Shown: piece after piece, positions 1-12,088 of the stretch | How the letters are laid out: each line of letters begins with the position of its first letter | Position numbering within the stretch: the stretch's first letter is position 1 | Source: Apostichopus japonicus | Lineage: Eukaryota; Echinodermata; Holothuroidea; Aspidochirotida; Stichopodidae | DNA length: 64,000 nt | NCBI RefSeq assembly: GCF_037975245.1 | Contig: NC_092570.1 | Location: 12,625,001 to 12,689,000, forward strand | Reading direction: 5' to 3' | Notes under the pieces: generated by a model | Told to the model about the DNA's origin: nothing | The model's input: the letters and a program-made list of their open reading frames with translations, nothing else | Databases searched by the model: none | Translations under genes and position numbers: made by a program

Positions 1-3000
1 TCAATTTGTAATCTGTTTTGTGTTCATTACAATTCATTACTAGTTGTTTATTTGCTAACAATGACGTCATTAATAATACTAATAATAAAAAAATAATAAT
101 AAAAGCAGCATACGCAACGATCGCACAGGGGAAATTCTTTATAATTCCAAAGATGGTAGTATATAAACAAAACATTTTACATCCAAACACTTTGTAAGCT
201 AATATGAAAGATTTGTTAATATCTGAGAAGGCCCTGTCAAATTCAAAGTAAAAACTTTTGAGCTTGTCTGTGATTTTCTGCAATTAAGTTTAGTCAAACA
301 AGTCAACAATTGATTACGACACTGAGGCAACTTCTCTCACGTTATCACCAAAATGAGCGTTAATGAGTGAGAAATTAAATAATTTAATTCAACTTCTCAA
401 TATTTGTTTCCTGGATCTTCTTCTTAAAGTATCAATCAAAGTTTGAAGCAAATTAAAAAATCTCAATGCCTTTGATTTTTATATTTGAAAAATGAGACAT
501 GCCTGACCAACATCTACATTCATATACAAATTCATATAACAACAATTAAAATTATAAAGCAATAAAATTTAGCACCGAAATGTTTCCATGATAGGCAGTT
601 AAATAGGTGATGTAATGTCAATACACGGTTATCGTGCCAAGCTGTCATGAAACGGTTATCGTGCCAAGCTGCCATGCATGTAAATAAAATGTAATGTAAT
701 ACAATGTGTAAAAATAAATGCGAACACAGTCTAGGGCTCCAATCCTTCAAAACTCCTTTGTAAAATCAGAAACGTTCTTGACCCCGGAAATAGCCGTTCT
801 ACATATTTGTGTTTGGCGATGGTCTAAACTATCAAGTTTGCAGGTGGTCGGCGGAAAAGCACGTGCCGAGATTTCCAATCACCTAACATTCGAGGGCATT
901 CGGATATATATTCAGAACTATTCCATAATTAATTCGGGCCTTTCTCTTATTCTTTCAATCTATAGGTTCTCACAAACAGTTTCTGGTCTCATAAAAATAG
1001 TCATTGTTTAAAAAAAGTATCCATACATAGATTTTTAAATGGCTCTCTCTGGCTTATAGAAGGAGGACGATACGGCTTACAAACGCCCTTGAATAAATTA
1101 TGTTGCTAGTGTGCGTATATATGTATTAGTTTCGTTCTGTGAGAGGAAACGTCTAACATATTGACTATAGACTGGCGAGGCTTCTCGAGATGTTATCAGC
1201 GTTCCGTATTCGACATTTAAAATACCAATTAAACTTGACTGATATGTGATGTAAAGAAAACTACAGCTGTCTTGTACGTTTAAGCTTAATTGTTAATGCT
1301 AACGCTTTAGAATTATAAGTGCACTTTAAACTTGACATTTGAACTTACTTGGACAAAATGGAAGCAATTATAAGGAGAGGCAAATTGCAGGTGTCCTTGT
1401 AAAATGGTAAAAATGCTATTTGATATCTCATTAAGGTCTTCTTTTTTTTTCGTGTTTTTGCTTTTTGCTCCTGAAAAATTGAGTTAATAATCTGATATAC
1501 CCATTTTCCTCGTCAGTTGCGTCACCCTACCCCCCTCCCCCCCCTCCCCCTCCGAAATAAAATACGATACACACACAAACGCTGAAATTGATGACCGTAT
1601 ATAGATACATTATATGTGTTTATTATTTTAAGGGTAAATTGTGGGTTGAAAACACAGTTATAACACTGCACTGTTTACCAGGCTTCCCTGTATAAAGTAC
1701 CTGTTCCACCCCCTCTATCGTGACGTCATTTATTATTAACGTCAATGATCGCCAAGGATAGAGGTGACTTTCAAATTATTTTTGTCCCCGATCGAATCTT
1801 GAATGATACATGGTCTCCATTTAGAAGTTTACGTAATGTCCCATCTTTTCATGCATACGAGTGATTTCACTCGAAGCTGTTTGTTCCTTTCAGATCAAAC
1901 CAATCAACGTAAAAAGGCAACACACTCTTACAGTTAAGGTAAACAACGTCTTCTGAGAGAGATTTGGAAAACAAAGCGTTTGTTATCCAACTACAATTAT
2001 TATTATTTATTTCTAACGAACAAGGGGGACACATTTTTATATTTCCCAATTTCAAGCGTGGTTGATGACTTGTGTGGTGAAACTTGGCACAGCAGAAATT
2101 AAACCTCGAAGTTTCCATTCATGCCATTTTAATCTGCAAAGTGTTGGTTCGAATCAGGGATGGACTTGATATGACGGGAAGCAGTGAAATTATGTATCCA
2201 ATACACGGGTCGCAAGTACCTACTATACGTACCCCCTGTGACAAAATGGGCGCAATTAAAACAGCATATGAGATATAATCAAAGATCAGAAAGTACTAAA
2301 AGTTGTTAATTTGGAATATCATACCACAAATAGGAGCGAATATGACTATATGTAAAATGCTAAAACTGCATGCATATTCTTGTGTTTCATTACTAAATGC
2401 CTGTAAGGTTTCTCGGGCCGTATTAATTACGTTCGAATGCCTTCTCATTGGCCGCCATCGCTTACACTTTCAATAAAACTTCTGAAGGTTCTGAGGTGAA
2501 TAGTCTAACATCTGTACATTTTTGTTTCATGTCAGTATCTTTTAGATTGATTATCAAAGTACTTATCTAAGTAAATATGCTTTACTAAAGAGAGCAAATA
2601 ATCAAATATGCCGAGATAAATATCCCTCACACAATACACTGGAGCATAACCACAAAACAACGTCAATGAACATATTGTTTCAATCTTTCAATTGTTATTC
2701 CTTGACCGTTTTGGTCCTGCAGCCCATAATATCGACGGTGTCCGTCTGACTATAGAAACAAATATACAGAGAATCTCATATTCTACTTTCGGAAAGAAGT
2801 AGATAACAGATTTGCGTGCTAAAGTTTTGACATGTCTGATTGTATATGTACATATCAAGGTTGGATTAAATTACAATACTGAAAAGATTGGATTAAATTA
2901 ACAATACTGAAAAAAACAAATGGAATGATCAAATATAAAATAATTGTGTTGTTTAATGCAAGTTATTAACATTTGATATGTTTTATAAATTACAAAAGAA

Positions 3001-4018
3001 TTTTGAAGAAAACTTAAAGATTTGAACTGATTTGCAGGTATACCAGTTTTAGAAGATTAAGTGTCCGGAACTAGACTCTCAGTTATAAAACTATATCTTG
3101 ACGTCTATTGGCCCATTTATTAAGGAGTTTGTTATAATTTCTTTATTACAGTTAATTGACCCAAACTACGAGGTGTTGTAGCTTATATGAACACGTGGTC
3201 TCTGATCATAATGTTTTACAAGTTTTGGGCTCATCTGTATTTGTGTATGTCATGTAATATATAATATCCAATAGAATATCGCTAGTACTATTAGGTACGC
3301 TACACCATGTGTATGTATACATGTATCATCGTCCATGCAATATCACATAAACGTTTGTCACATAAACATATGATTACATGAGTACACATGAGAAGAATTG
3401 GTCTTAAACACTTTCCTACAATATGTACTTGATGCATATCTGTTTAAACTTATAAGTCTAACACCCTGAATACAGGTAGCAAGAGTGATACCAACTGCCT
3501 AAAAGCAGAACAAGCCACTTTCGGACACTGTTTCCTTTATATGTTACCATGCTTCCATACTCGCGGTGATGTCAGAGGGGTGGGGAAGGGGGTGGCTACA
3601 GTGGGGGATTTGAAGCAACTGTAGATCGTTTTATTGTTCGCGGAGTAGTCGAGACAAGTGTTGTCAATGAGTGAAGAGTTTTGGAAATACTATAAGACAG
3701 TTTGAGAATCTCTTAGCAATATATGTGAAATATTGATGATTGAAGCAGCGTTGAATGGTCAACTTGTCTGCTATCAGTCAATGGGTAAATGCTACAAGAC
3801 AGACCATATTGGTGTATGTCAAGGCAGAATTTGTTTAGGGTATGCTATCTACGCGCAGGACAACTACAAACGGTTCTGGAGGAGGGTATTTGGTGGCGTG
3901 CTCTAAACTCAGCACTCAAAACCATCTGGAGAATGATCACCGCTACAGACACGTTCAGTAATTGGAGGGCAATGCAAACATGAAGTCACTAGAGAAGCGA
4001 GGAAGTCAAATGGGACTA
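1..4018. other. Intergenic, no gene recognised
   Basis: AT-rich non-coding sequence. The open frames here are short, lack signal peptides, plausible splice sites or recognisable domains, and I do not support any as genes. A tRNA B-box-like string (ggttcgaatca) sits near 2143 without a convincing A box upstream. A pyrimidine-rich C run lies near 1530-1555. Confidence 0.6.
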
Positions 4019-4830
4019 AGAGTGTGGGGACTTGTATATGAAAGGATTTAGACCAGAGTGTGGGGACATGTATATAGGAAAGGATTAGACCAGAGTGTGG
4101 GGACATGTATAGGAAAGGATAGACCAGAGTGTGGGGACATGTATAGGAAAGGATAGACCAGAGTGTGGGGATATGTAGAGGAAAGGATATACCAGAGTGT
4201 GGGGACATGTATATAGGAAAGGATTAGACCAGAGTGTGGGGACATCTATAGGAAAGGATAGACCAGAGTGTGGGGACATGTAGAGGAAAGGGTAGACCAG
4301 AGTGTGGGGACATGAATAGGAAAGGATTAGACCAGAGTGTGGGGACATGTATAGGAAAGGATAGACCAGAGTGTGGGGACATGTTTAGGAAAGGATTAGA
4401 CCAGAGAGTGCATGGGGACATCTATAGGAAAGGATATACCAGAGTGTGGGGACATGTATATAGGAAAGGATCAGGGTTAGACCAGAGTGTGGGGACATTT
4501 ATAGGAAAGGATAGACCAGAGTGTGGGGACATGTAGAGGAAAGGGTAGACCAGAGAGTGCATGGGGACATCTATAGGAAAGGATAGACCAGAGTGTGGGG
4601 ACATGTATATAGGAAAGGATTAGACCAGAGTGTGGGGACATTTATAGGAAAGGATAGACCAGAGTGTGGGGACATGAATAGGAAAGGATAGACCACAGTG
4701 TGGGGTCATATAGGAAAGGATTAGACCAGAGTGTGGGGACATTTATAGGAAAGGATAGACCAGAGTGTGGGGACATGAATAGGAAAGGATAGACCACAGT
4801 GTGGGGTCATATAGGAAAGGATAAGACCAG
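4019..4830. repeat. 34-37 bp minisatellite, about 22 copies
   Basis: A tandem array whose unit begins accagagtgtggggacat and ends with an aggaaaggat motif. Copies vary in length (34-37 bp) through small insertions such as tata or an extra t. Some carry variants (gtgcatggggacatc, cacagtgtggggtcat), and these variants recur in pairs, which suggests higher-order duplication. The open frames across it (such as Met-Ser-Pro-His-Ser-Gly repeats on the minus strand) are by-products of the repeat. Confidence 0.95.
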
Positions 4831-5925
4831 GGACTGGATTAAGAGGGGTTGATCGGGATGAAGTGGAGTTGGGGATAGGATTGGAACCGAGGTTGGTATA
4901 GGGATGGAGTGGGGACAGGATATGATGAGATCGGCACACGGCAGAAGAAGGATTTAATGAAGATGAAGTAGGGACTAGCTTTCAGAGTTCAGAGTATAGA
5001 GTTAACTGACGCAAAGTGTAAGTAACTAAATGCTTCCTTGACAATCGACGTGTTGAGTTGAGACTCGATGTATAAAGAGGTGACGTTCACTGATACAATA
5101 TAGGATGATAACTAAACTCAGTGGGGTTAGAGTTAGGGAGGTAGGGTGGGGGGGGGGAGGGGGTTGGTATTAGAGTTATGTAAGGTATCCTTCTGCAATG
5201 AGATGGCATATTATCCGGTGACATTCTTACACAATGCTGTCCACCCACCTCCTGTGCAAATGGTTATTCCATTTTATATCAACTTAAAAATTTGTATTTG
5301 ATTCTTCTCTGAATGATACCATCAAGGTTAGGTTCGCTTAGTACTTGAGAGACAATGAACTAACTATTACAGTACACAATTCCACGTATTTATATGCGTG
5401 GGATGCAAGATACAACGGTATACCCTGGATATTCCGCTGGTAGTTAGACCCATTTATATAAGATTATTGTTTTATTTTGCTTTATATATTTTAACCACGA
5501 AAGCAAACAATAAACATAATCGACTTTACATTTTAGAAGAAGTGTAAATTTCATAGGTTCAAGCAAGATATGTGAGGTTTGTTTACGAACTCTAACCTTT
5601 TTGGATGGCGTGCATTGAACACACTTTAGCTTATCACGTCATCTCTAGTAACCTTTTACTATTTGATCTCTTGTCTGCAATTAAAGGAGCCTTCGGTACC
5701 AGTTGCATTATACCAAGCGCAACACATCTGTCAGATTAAGTTCCACAAACTCAATTCGTTTGTTATCCGTCCAAACCACGGCAAAGGTCAAACGTCATAT
5801 TGCTTTATGTACAGTGGAATAATATAAGCAAGGTCTTTATATGAGTTGGCCGGATACCCAAACAAGTAACTTTTGACAACTGTAAAAGGAGCAAAAACGA
5901 TATATGGGATTTTATCCCAAAGTGC
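4831..5925. other. Intergenic, no gene recognised
   Basis: Unique AT-rich sequence with a G-run at 5148-5163. I see no exon-like open frame, RNA gene or mobile element. Confidence 0.5.
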
Positions 5926-6185
5926 GGGAGGGGAGGGGAGGGGAGGGGAGGGGAGGGGAGGGGAGGGGAGGGGAGGGGAGGGGAGGGGAGGGGAGGGGAG
6001 GGGAGGGGAGGGGAGGGGAGGGGAGGGGAGGGGAGGGGAGGGGAGGGGAGGGGAGGGGAGGGGAGGGGAGGGGAGGGGAGGGGAGGGGAGGGGAGGGGAG
6101 GGGAGGGGAGGGGAGGGGAGGGGAGGGGAGGGGAGGGGAGGGGAGGGGAGGGGAGGGGAGGGGAGGGGAGGGGAGGGGAGGGAGG
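5926..6185. repeat. (GGGGA)n microsatellite, about 52 copies
   Basis: An essentially perfect pentamer array, G-rich on the plus strand and pure C/T on the minus strand. It should be able to form G-quadruplex and triplex structures. The Gly/Glu/Arg-rich and Pro/Ser-rich open frames over it are artefacts. The length may be unreliable in an assembly. Confidence 0.97.
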
Positions 6186-7359
6186 TGGTACCCTAAGCAG
6201 TATGTGGGACGAGAAAAGGGAGAGGAACGGTGAGTACATTGCCATCATTCGGTCGTATTCGCCAATCAATGGTTATATAATATATTCACTTTGCCACTTA
6301 CGAAATCAATCCGATACCTCTATTATTGAGTGCCCTAACACGTACGTATTCGTAAATTAACATAAATTATAAAAATGCATCATGCTGAATAACACAGTCA
6401 AAATAACGTTATTTTCAGTTGGTTCCCTGAAGCCACGTGATTATGATGATTGAATGCCTATACAGCGAATTTTCGAAGAATTTAATGAGGATGGATTCGT
6501 CCAGAGCAATAAAAGTATGACGTCATAGGACGCTATAAACTATGACCTTTATGTTGCCTACACCTAAACTTACACTGAGTACTGATAAATTACAAGAGTT
6601 CAAGATTTTCAGTTATTTGCTAAAAGGACTCACCAGCGATCTGAGCTGTAAGCCAGTCGTCCACCCACATGTTATGGTCTCTGTCTTGTATTTATTAAAG
6701 GCAGCAGCATGGCTGTATTACATTGACTTATCACCAGAGTTAGTTGGGTTAGGTTAGTTAGGCTATACTGGCAATGAACCATAATATTAATATGGCGTTT
6801 TCTTTGTGTCCGTACTGAGGGAAATTGGTTGGTAGTACATTAACAGATGAAGACAAGAAAACTAATGGCTTTCGACTCCATTACGACTCATTGCATACGC
6901 TTCCTTAAGGTTTGCTTGAAAAGTATGAATATCTTGTGATTTCAAACATATATCATTAATGCAAAAAAAGATAACAGTAAAAGCTCTCCTTCCAACTTAA
7001 ATAATAATAAGAACATATATGCTGCAAATTCTGAATGTTTTATTTTTATGGACAAAATAGTGTTGTCAACAACTATAAAATAACACATGTTATGTATCGG
7101 ATTTTGTGTGCCTTTAACATTCCTGTGGACTCTACTTCTAAGAACATATGGTAGTCTGTCGTTAATATTGTACGTATCTATCACCATAGACGATTCAAAT
7201 GAATCCAGATAGTATATATGATGGAAATGAGCAAGGAAGGTAGCATTGGTGTCGATGTGAGACAACTGGCTACTCGTCACTGGCTACACCATAACGGGGA
7301 GGAACTACATTGTCTCTGTTACCCGGATTCTTTTAAAGAATGGCGGCATGGTTTGGCTG
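6186..7359. other. Intergenic, no gene recognised
   Basis: No supported gene. Short open frames on both strands have no recognisable domain, signal peptide or splice context. Confidence 0.5.
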
Positions 7360-7745
7360 ACGAAGGAAGAGGGAGAGGAGATGAGAAGGAGGGGAGAGGA
7401 GAGAGAGAGGAGAGGGAGAGGGGAGAGGGAGGGGAGGGGATATGAGAAGGAGTGGAGAGGAGGGGGAGAGGAGAGAAAGGAGAGGGGAGAGGGAGGGAAT
7501 ATGAGAAGGAGGGGAGAGGAGAGGGAGAGGAGAGGGGAGGAAAGGGGAGAGGGAGGGGAGATGAGAGGGAGGGGGAGAGGAGGGGGAGATGAGAGGGAGA
7601 GGAGAGGAGAGGGGAGAGGGAGGGGATAGGAGAGGGAGGGGATAGGAGAGGGAGGGACGAGGAGAGGGAGGGGAGAGGTGAGGAAGGGGAGAGGAGAGGA
7701 GAGACGGAAGGAAGGAAGGGGACGGAAGGGGACGGAAGGGGACGT
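7360..7745. repeat. Purine-rich GA/GGGA minisatellite
   Basis: About 385 bp of nearly pure purine built from gggagagg, ggagaggag and gatgagaggg modules, ending in three ggaaggggac units at 7705-7744. It is polypyrimidine on the minus strand and a candidate triplex-forming tract. The two open frames over it are composition artefacts. Confidence 0.92.
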
Positions 7746-8290
7746 CCGAAAGTATCGTTAAAATCAATCTTTTATTCATGATTTCCCCGAATCACTTTAA
7801 TGCTATAAAATAGAACAGTAACTCAAGCCAGAGTCTGGGAATTAGAAAAGAAATTTACGTTTCTTATCTCACAGATAATGTGGTGTAAATAATAAAAATG
7901 AATGTAATACAGTATTATAATTATACCTTTCGCAGATCTCTTACTTAAACTTCAAAAGTTGGCAGATGCAAATTATAATTACCATCGAAAATTCTTACGC
8001 TCATGCGGTGCAGTGGAACCATCCATGTAGCCGATTGTATTTTCCGAGCATGTGGGCACTATGTACCATTAATCATAACTTATAACCCATAACTTATGGG
8101 CCTATTTACACTATTGTCTGTCTCTTACAAGATTCGAACCCTGAGCGTATGAAGCTTGTAGGTAGCATGCATATAATAAACCAACAATCCTTTAATAAAA
8201 AGAATGAGAACTACGCGTTAATTACTGTCATGGTGATTATCATCGACACTTGTTGTACTTCAGCCCTGATTTAGTTGCTAATCAAACAAA
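7746..8290. other. Intergenic, upstream of gene A
   Basis: Non-coding. On the minus strand at about 8129-8139 there is a consensus tRNA B-box (gggttcgaatc), but no matching A box or acceptor stem, so it is at most a SINE remnant. Confidence 0.45.
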
Positions 8291-8295
8291 TCTCA

Positions 8296-8301
8296 TATAA
8301 A
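8296..8301 (+). promoter_or_regulatory. Candidate TATA box of gene A
   Basis: The TATAAA in the context catataaagag lies about 145 bp before the ATG at 8446. That would place transcription start near 8326 with a leader of about 120 nt. The spacing resembles that of gene B, whose TATA box lies 135 bp before its ATG. No initiator was verified. Confidence 0.4.
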
Positions 8302-8445
8302 GAGAAAAGCAAATGTCTTTATATCAACATTTTCATTGAAATTTTGAACGGGCGTGACAAGCATCTATTGTTCGTCTATGAGCGAAGAATAAAGGAAAAG
8401 GCACACTTTTGTGTTTGGTAGTCCGTTTCACTTGACAATACCAAA

Positions 8446-11400
8446 ATGAAAATTTGTCTGACTTACGTGGTTTTTTCGCTCTGTCTTGCTGTTCATGTAT
8501 ATGGTTTCCCTGTTGGGCAGCCATCGAAGCAAGAGAACAGGGAGAATGGCCAACGGGTGGCAGGAATCGCCAAGAAAAATGACCATGCTGACTTACTGGT
8601 GAGTCTTTCACAGTTACATGGAACTTAGAGGCCAGTCTGTGTTCTGTTATCATCGGACCGAATTTCACTGATTTGTGAAATTGACAATAACTGTTAAATA
8701 TAAACTAAAGGTCAAATTGATTCAATTTACAGAATGAGATCATCTTTAAATAGGTACTTGTCGATCATATTTACTGCAACCGACAGATTTGTCAAACTTT
8801 AATAATACAGCCAATTAATGACCTTTCCCCAACTCTCTCTCTCTTTGTCTACCTTTGTAAATGAATAATTATTGTATTCATCCCGTCGCCAAGGATAATT
8901 AATGAATTCATTGGTTCTTACAATATTCCAATTGGTTTTAAATTTATTTTCGAGTTTAACTTAAAGTGTAATGATCTTACAGAATACATTATGTACATTG
9001 CTAAGTGTTCGGCAAACTTAAAGGAGACTTAGCAAGTGAAGAAAAATGAAACATCACTTGATGGTATCAACTTACATTGACAACAGTTCAATGTTTATGT
9101 CGCCATGGCAACATAGCAAACAGTATCTAAAACTTGACAATATTTGCTGACAAGTGTATTGTTAATTTTTATATTTTAATTAAACTTCGCCAGCAGTTTT
9201 CGATATCAAGCCATATCTTTTTCAATATATAGTTCGATAAAAGGCGCCAAGCCGTCATACTACGCTAACAAGAAATTTAGTTAAACGTCGGACAAATGTC
9301 CGTGATCAAGCAAGGATTGTAACGTAAAACGGTTAAATGAAAAGAGACATATATACTGAACAGATGCATCAGGCCCTTCCTTCATCCCCACCTTACGCCC
9401 CTCCCCACCCCCTCGCGAAACCTAGTTTATGTACCCATCGACTTGCTGAGCACGTCAGTATCACGTGAAGGTATATAAACATTGCTGTTACTATATATGA
9501 ACCAGATATTAATTAGCGTAAATATCTGACATTTCAAAATACTATTCATTTCGAACTATACGAGTAGCTTACAAACTTTCTTCGTCAATTGCGATCAGTT
9601 TACTTAAATAAGTTAGTAAAATATGCAAATATAACCTTTTGATGTAGTTTTATCAATTGAAGGTGAATTATGGAAAAGAATCAATTATTGTCTTATTATT
9701 GTCTTAATTAATCACATGATTCAAAGAGCAAGAAAAGAAAACCTTGTCGGTATTTCTGTTTTTATATGAGATGACATTTGTGAATTGAAGAACTTAATTC
9801 ATTGCTTTGATATATGGGAACTTCAAGTGATATCGAAGACGTAAACTAATGCAATCAACAAAGGAAGCTCAATGCAAAATTAAAATATAATGAATAAAAG
9901 AAAACATTAAATTAGTAGGGCAATAAGTAATGTAATTAGTAATGACACTCGAAGGAGCATCTTAGTAGAAAAGGGGAAGTTCTATATTTTATTATTATTA
10001 ATATTATGATCTATTTGTGATATAGTTTTACTACAATATTTTTTCGTTATTTCTTCTTCCACTGTTGGAAGCATCCCCAAACCTCCTTGTGATGTTGGTT
10101 TGTTGATTAGACCCACATCCCGTTGTGTAAGTAATGCATATAGTTCAAATGTGCAATGATACTTTTGGTTTAGTCCTTTAAACAAGCATGAGAATAAACA
10201 CACGCCCACAGACAAACACAAATAATAACAAAACCACCTAAATATATGCAGTGAATGAGTTATCCAGGGAAAGAGTTACCGTATTCTTATAGGACCAACC
10301 ACCCCATTCTAAGAAAATATAAAAGTAAGAGAAAGGCTATATTCCTTGGTTGTGTAACATTATCCATTGTCTGCACTTTTCTCTTAGGCTATGTTAACAG
10401 CATCGTTAATCGTTTAATAATATGATATCGAATGATGTAAAAGGTAATTTGGCAGTTTGTTGAGAATGTGGTATTAGTATAACATGTAAATGTAGGACAG
10501 GGTTTAAGTGTATACTTGGTAGTGTTATTGTTGTGGTGAATAGTGTGATACATACAAGTAACTAGTTTGTGATCCAGTGAAGTGAACCAATTAATGAAGA
10601 AATAATACCCTAGCTCCACTCTCAGTCTACGACAGTGATAACCATTCATAACAGTAATGTACAGACAATGAAAACTATTGTAATGTATTCTCTTCTCAAA
10701 TTGCTGTATTGATCATACATTATAATTTCTCTTTTTGATTTATAGAACCAACTACAAATGGCTTTAGCTGAACGGAAGAGCACCAAAAAAGGTTGGGGAT
10801 GGGGTGGTGGAGGAGGAGGTGGTGGAGGAGGTGGCGGTGGAGGTGGTGGAGGTGGTGGAGGAGGTGGTGGAGGTGGAGGAGGCGGTGGAGGAGGCGGTGG
10901 AGGAGGCGGTGGAGGAGGTGGTGGAGGCGGTGGAGGAGGTAATACAGGAGGCGGTGGAGGTGGTGGAGGTGGAGGAGGTGGTGGTAATACGGGAGGAGGT
11001 GGAGGTGGTGGAGGCGGTGGAGGAGGAGGTAATACAGGAGGCGGTGGTGGCGGTGGTGGTGGAGGAGGAGGTGGTGGTGGTGGAGGAGGAGGTAATACAG
11101 GAGGCGGTGGAGGTGGTGGCGGGGGAGGAGGGGGTAATACAGGAGGAGGTGGAGGAGGTGGTGGTGGTGGGGGAGGTGGTGGTGGTGGTGGTGGAGGAGG
11201 TAATACAGGGGGCGGTGGTGGAGGAGGAGGAGGCGGAGGTGGTGGAGGAGGAGGTAATACAGGAGGCGGTGGAGGAGGTGGTGGTGGCGGTGGTGGAGGT
11301 GGTGGAGGTGGTGGTAATACAGGAGGAGGTGGAGGTGGTGGAGGCGGGGGTGGAGGAGGTAATACAGGGGGAGGTGGAGGAGGTGGTGGTGGTGGAGGAG

Positions 11401-12008
11401 GTGGTGGTGGTGGAGGCGGTGGAGGAGGTAATACAGGGGGCGGTGGTGGAGGTGGAGGCGGAGGTGGTGGAGGAGGAGGTAATACAGGAGGCGGTGGAGG
11501 AGGTGGTGGTGGCGGTGGTGGAGGTGGTGGAGGTGGTGGCGGTGGAGGCGGTGGAGGTGGTGGTGGAGGAGGAGAAGGGGGTGGAGGAGGTGGACACGAT
11601 GACAGTAGTGATAGCAGCCATAGTCTCAGTGATAGTAGCCACAGTCACGGCAAGAGCAGCCACAGTCACGGCAAGAGCAGCCACAGTCACAGCAAGCACA
11701 GCCATGGTCACAGCAAGAGCAGCCATGGTCACAGCAAAGGCAGCCACAGTCACAGCAAGAGCAGCCACAGTCACAGCAAGCACAGCCACGGTCACAGCAA
11801 GAGCAGCCACAGTCACAGCAAAGGTGGTAAAAGTAAACACCATGGAAGCAGTAGCAGTGGTAGCAGAAGTAGGAGAGCTGATGATATGAGTAGTTTACAC
11901 GGTTGTCAAGGACACCGTCATATGGGAGATGGAGGACATATCAACAAGAAGATGACTCTAGCTGATGTACTTGAGAAGAGACAGCCTGTGCATGCACCTC
12001 AACTATGA
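8446..12008 (+). CDS. Gene A: secreted polyglycine / Ser-His-Lys repeat protein (two exons)
   Basis: I model join(8446..8598,10746..12008), 471 residues. Exon 1 (51 codons) encodes a signal peptide (Met-Lys, then hydrophobic LTYVVFSLCLAVHVYG) and a polar segment. It ends at a good donor, ctg|gtgagt, in phase 0. Exon 2 follows tttgatttatag| and opens in phase 0 with NQLQMALAERKSTKK and a GWGWG patch. Residues about 72-334 are almost pure glycine, cut into blocks by eleven Asn-Thr-Gly spacers. Then come nine Ser-His-Lys heptads and a non-repetitive tail of about 40 residues with one Cys, ending in LADVLEKRQPVHAPQL and TGA. The 1263 bp exon has no frame break. The composition resembles silk or adhesive matrix proteins. 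I recognise no named family, and function is inferred. Gene B lies downstream on the same strand. Confidence 0.88.
8599..10745 (+). other. Intron of gene A
   Basis: A 2147 bp intron bounded by gtgagt and tttatag. It is AT-rich. I see no repeat array, RNA gene or nested gene in it. Confidence 0.75.
10790..11594 (+). repeat. Polyglycine-coding tract of gene A
   Basis: GGN-codon tract with eleven aatac(a/g)gg spacers (Asn-Thr-Gly) at roughly 45-70 bp intervals. Glycine codons are a mixture of GGA, GGT and GGC with few GGG, so the DNA is not a simple microsatellite. Because GGN reversed gives NCC, the opposite strand is also open for hundreds of codons, which creates long spurious antisense frames. 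Confidence 0.93.
11634..11822 (+). repeat. 21 bp (heptad) Ser-His-Lys repeat, nine copies
   Basis: Nine consecutive 21 bp units with consensus agcagccacagtcacagcaa plus g, encoding [S/H/G]SH[S/G]H[S/G]K heptads. His at positions 3 and 5 alternates with small residues and one Lys closes each unit. Such His spacing is compatible with zinc, copper or nickel binding, which is not shown here. Confidence 0.93.
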
Positions 12009-12082
12009 AGTATTCTTTTTACCGTCCAGTCAAATTTGCATTAGTTAATTCACATAGAATTATTATCACTTTACAACACAAT

Positions 12083-12088
12083 AATAAA
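12083..12088 (+). terminator. Candidate polyadenylation signal of gene A
   Basis: AATAAA 75 bp after the TGA stop of gene A. Confidence 0.5.

Noticed and set aside
5805-6269. Pro-Ser-Pro and Gly-Glu-Arg frames at the (GGGGA)n tract
   Set aside because: Pure microsatellite translation.
8100-8180. Possible tRNA on the minus strand (gggttcgaatc)
   Set aside because: No A box, no paired acceptor or anticodon stem.
10764-11889. Long Thr/Ser/Ala-rich (-) and Glu/Val-rich (+) frames over gene A exon 2
   Set aside because: Off-frame readings of GGN codons; no signal exon fits them, and the glycine frame alone joins the unique N- and C-termini.
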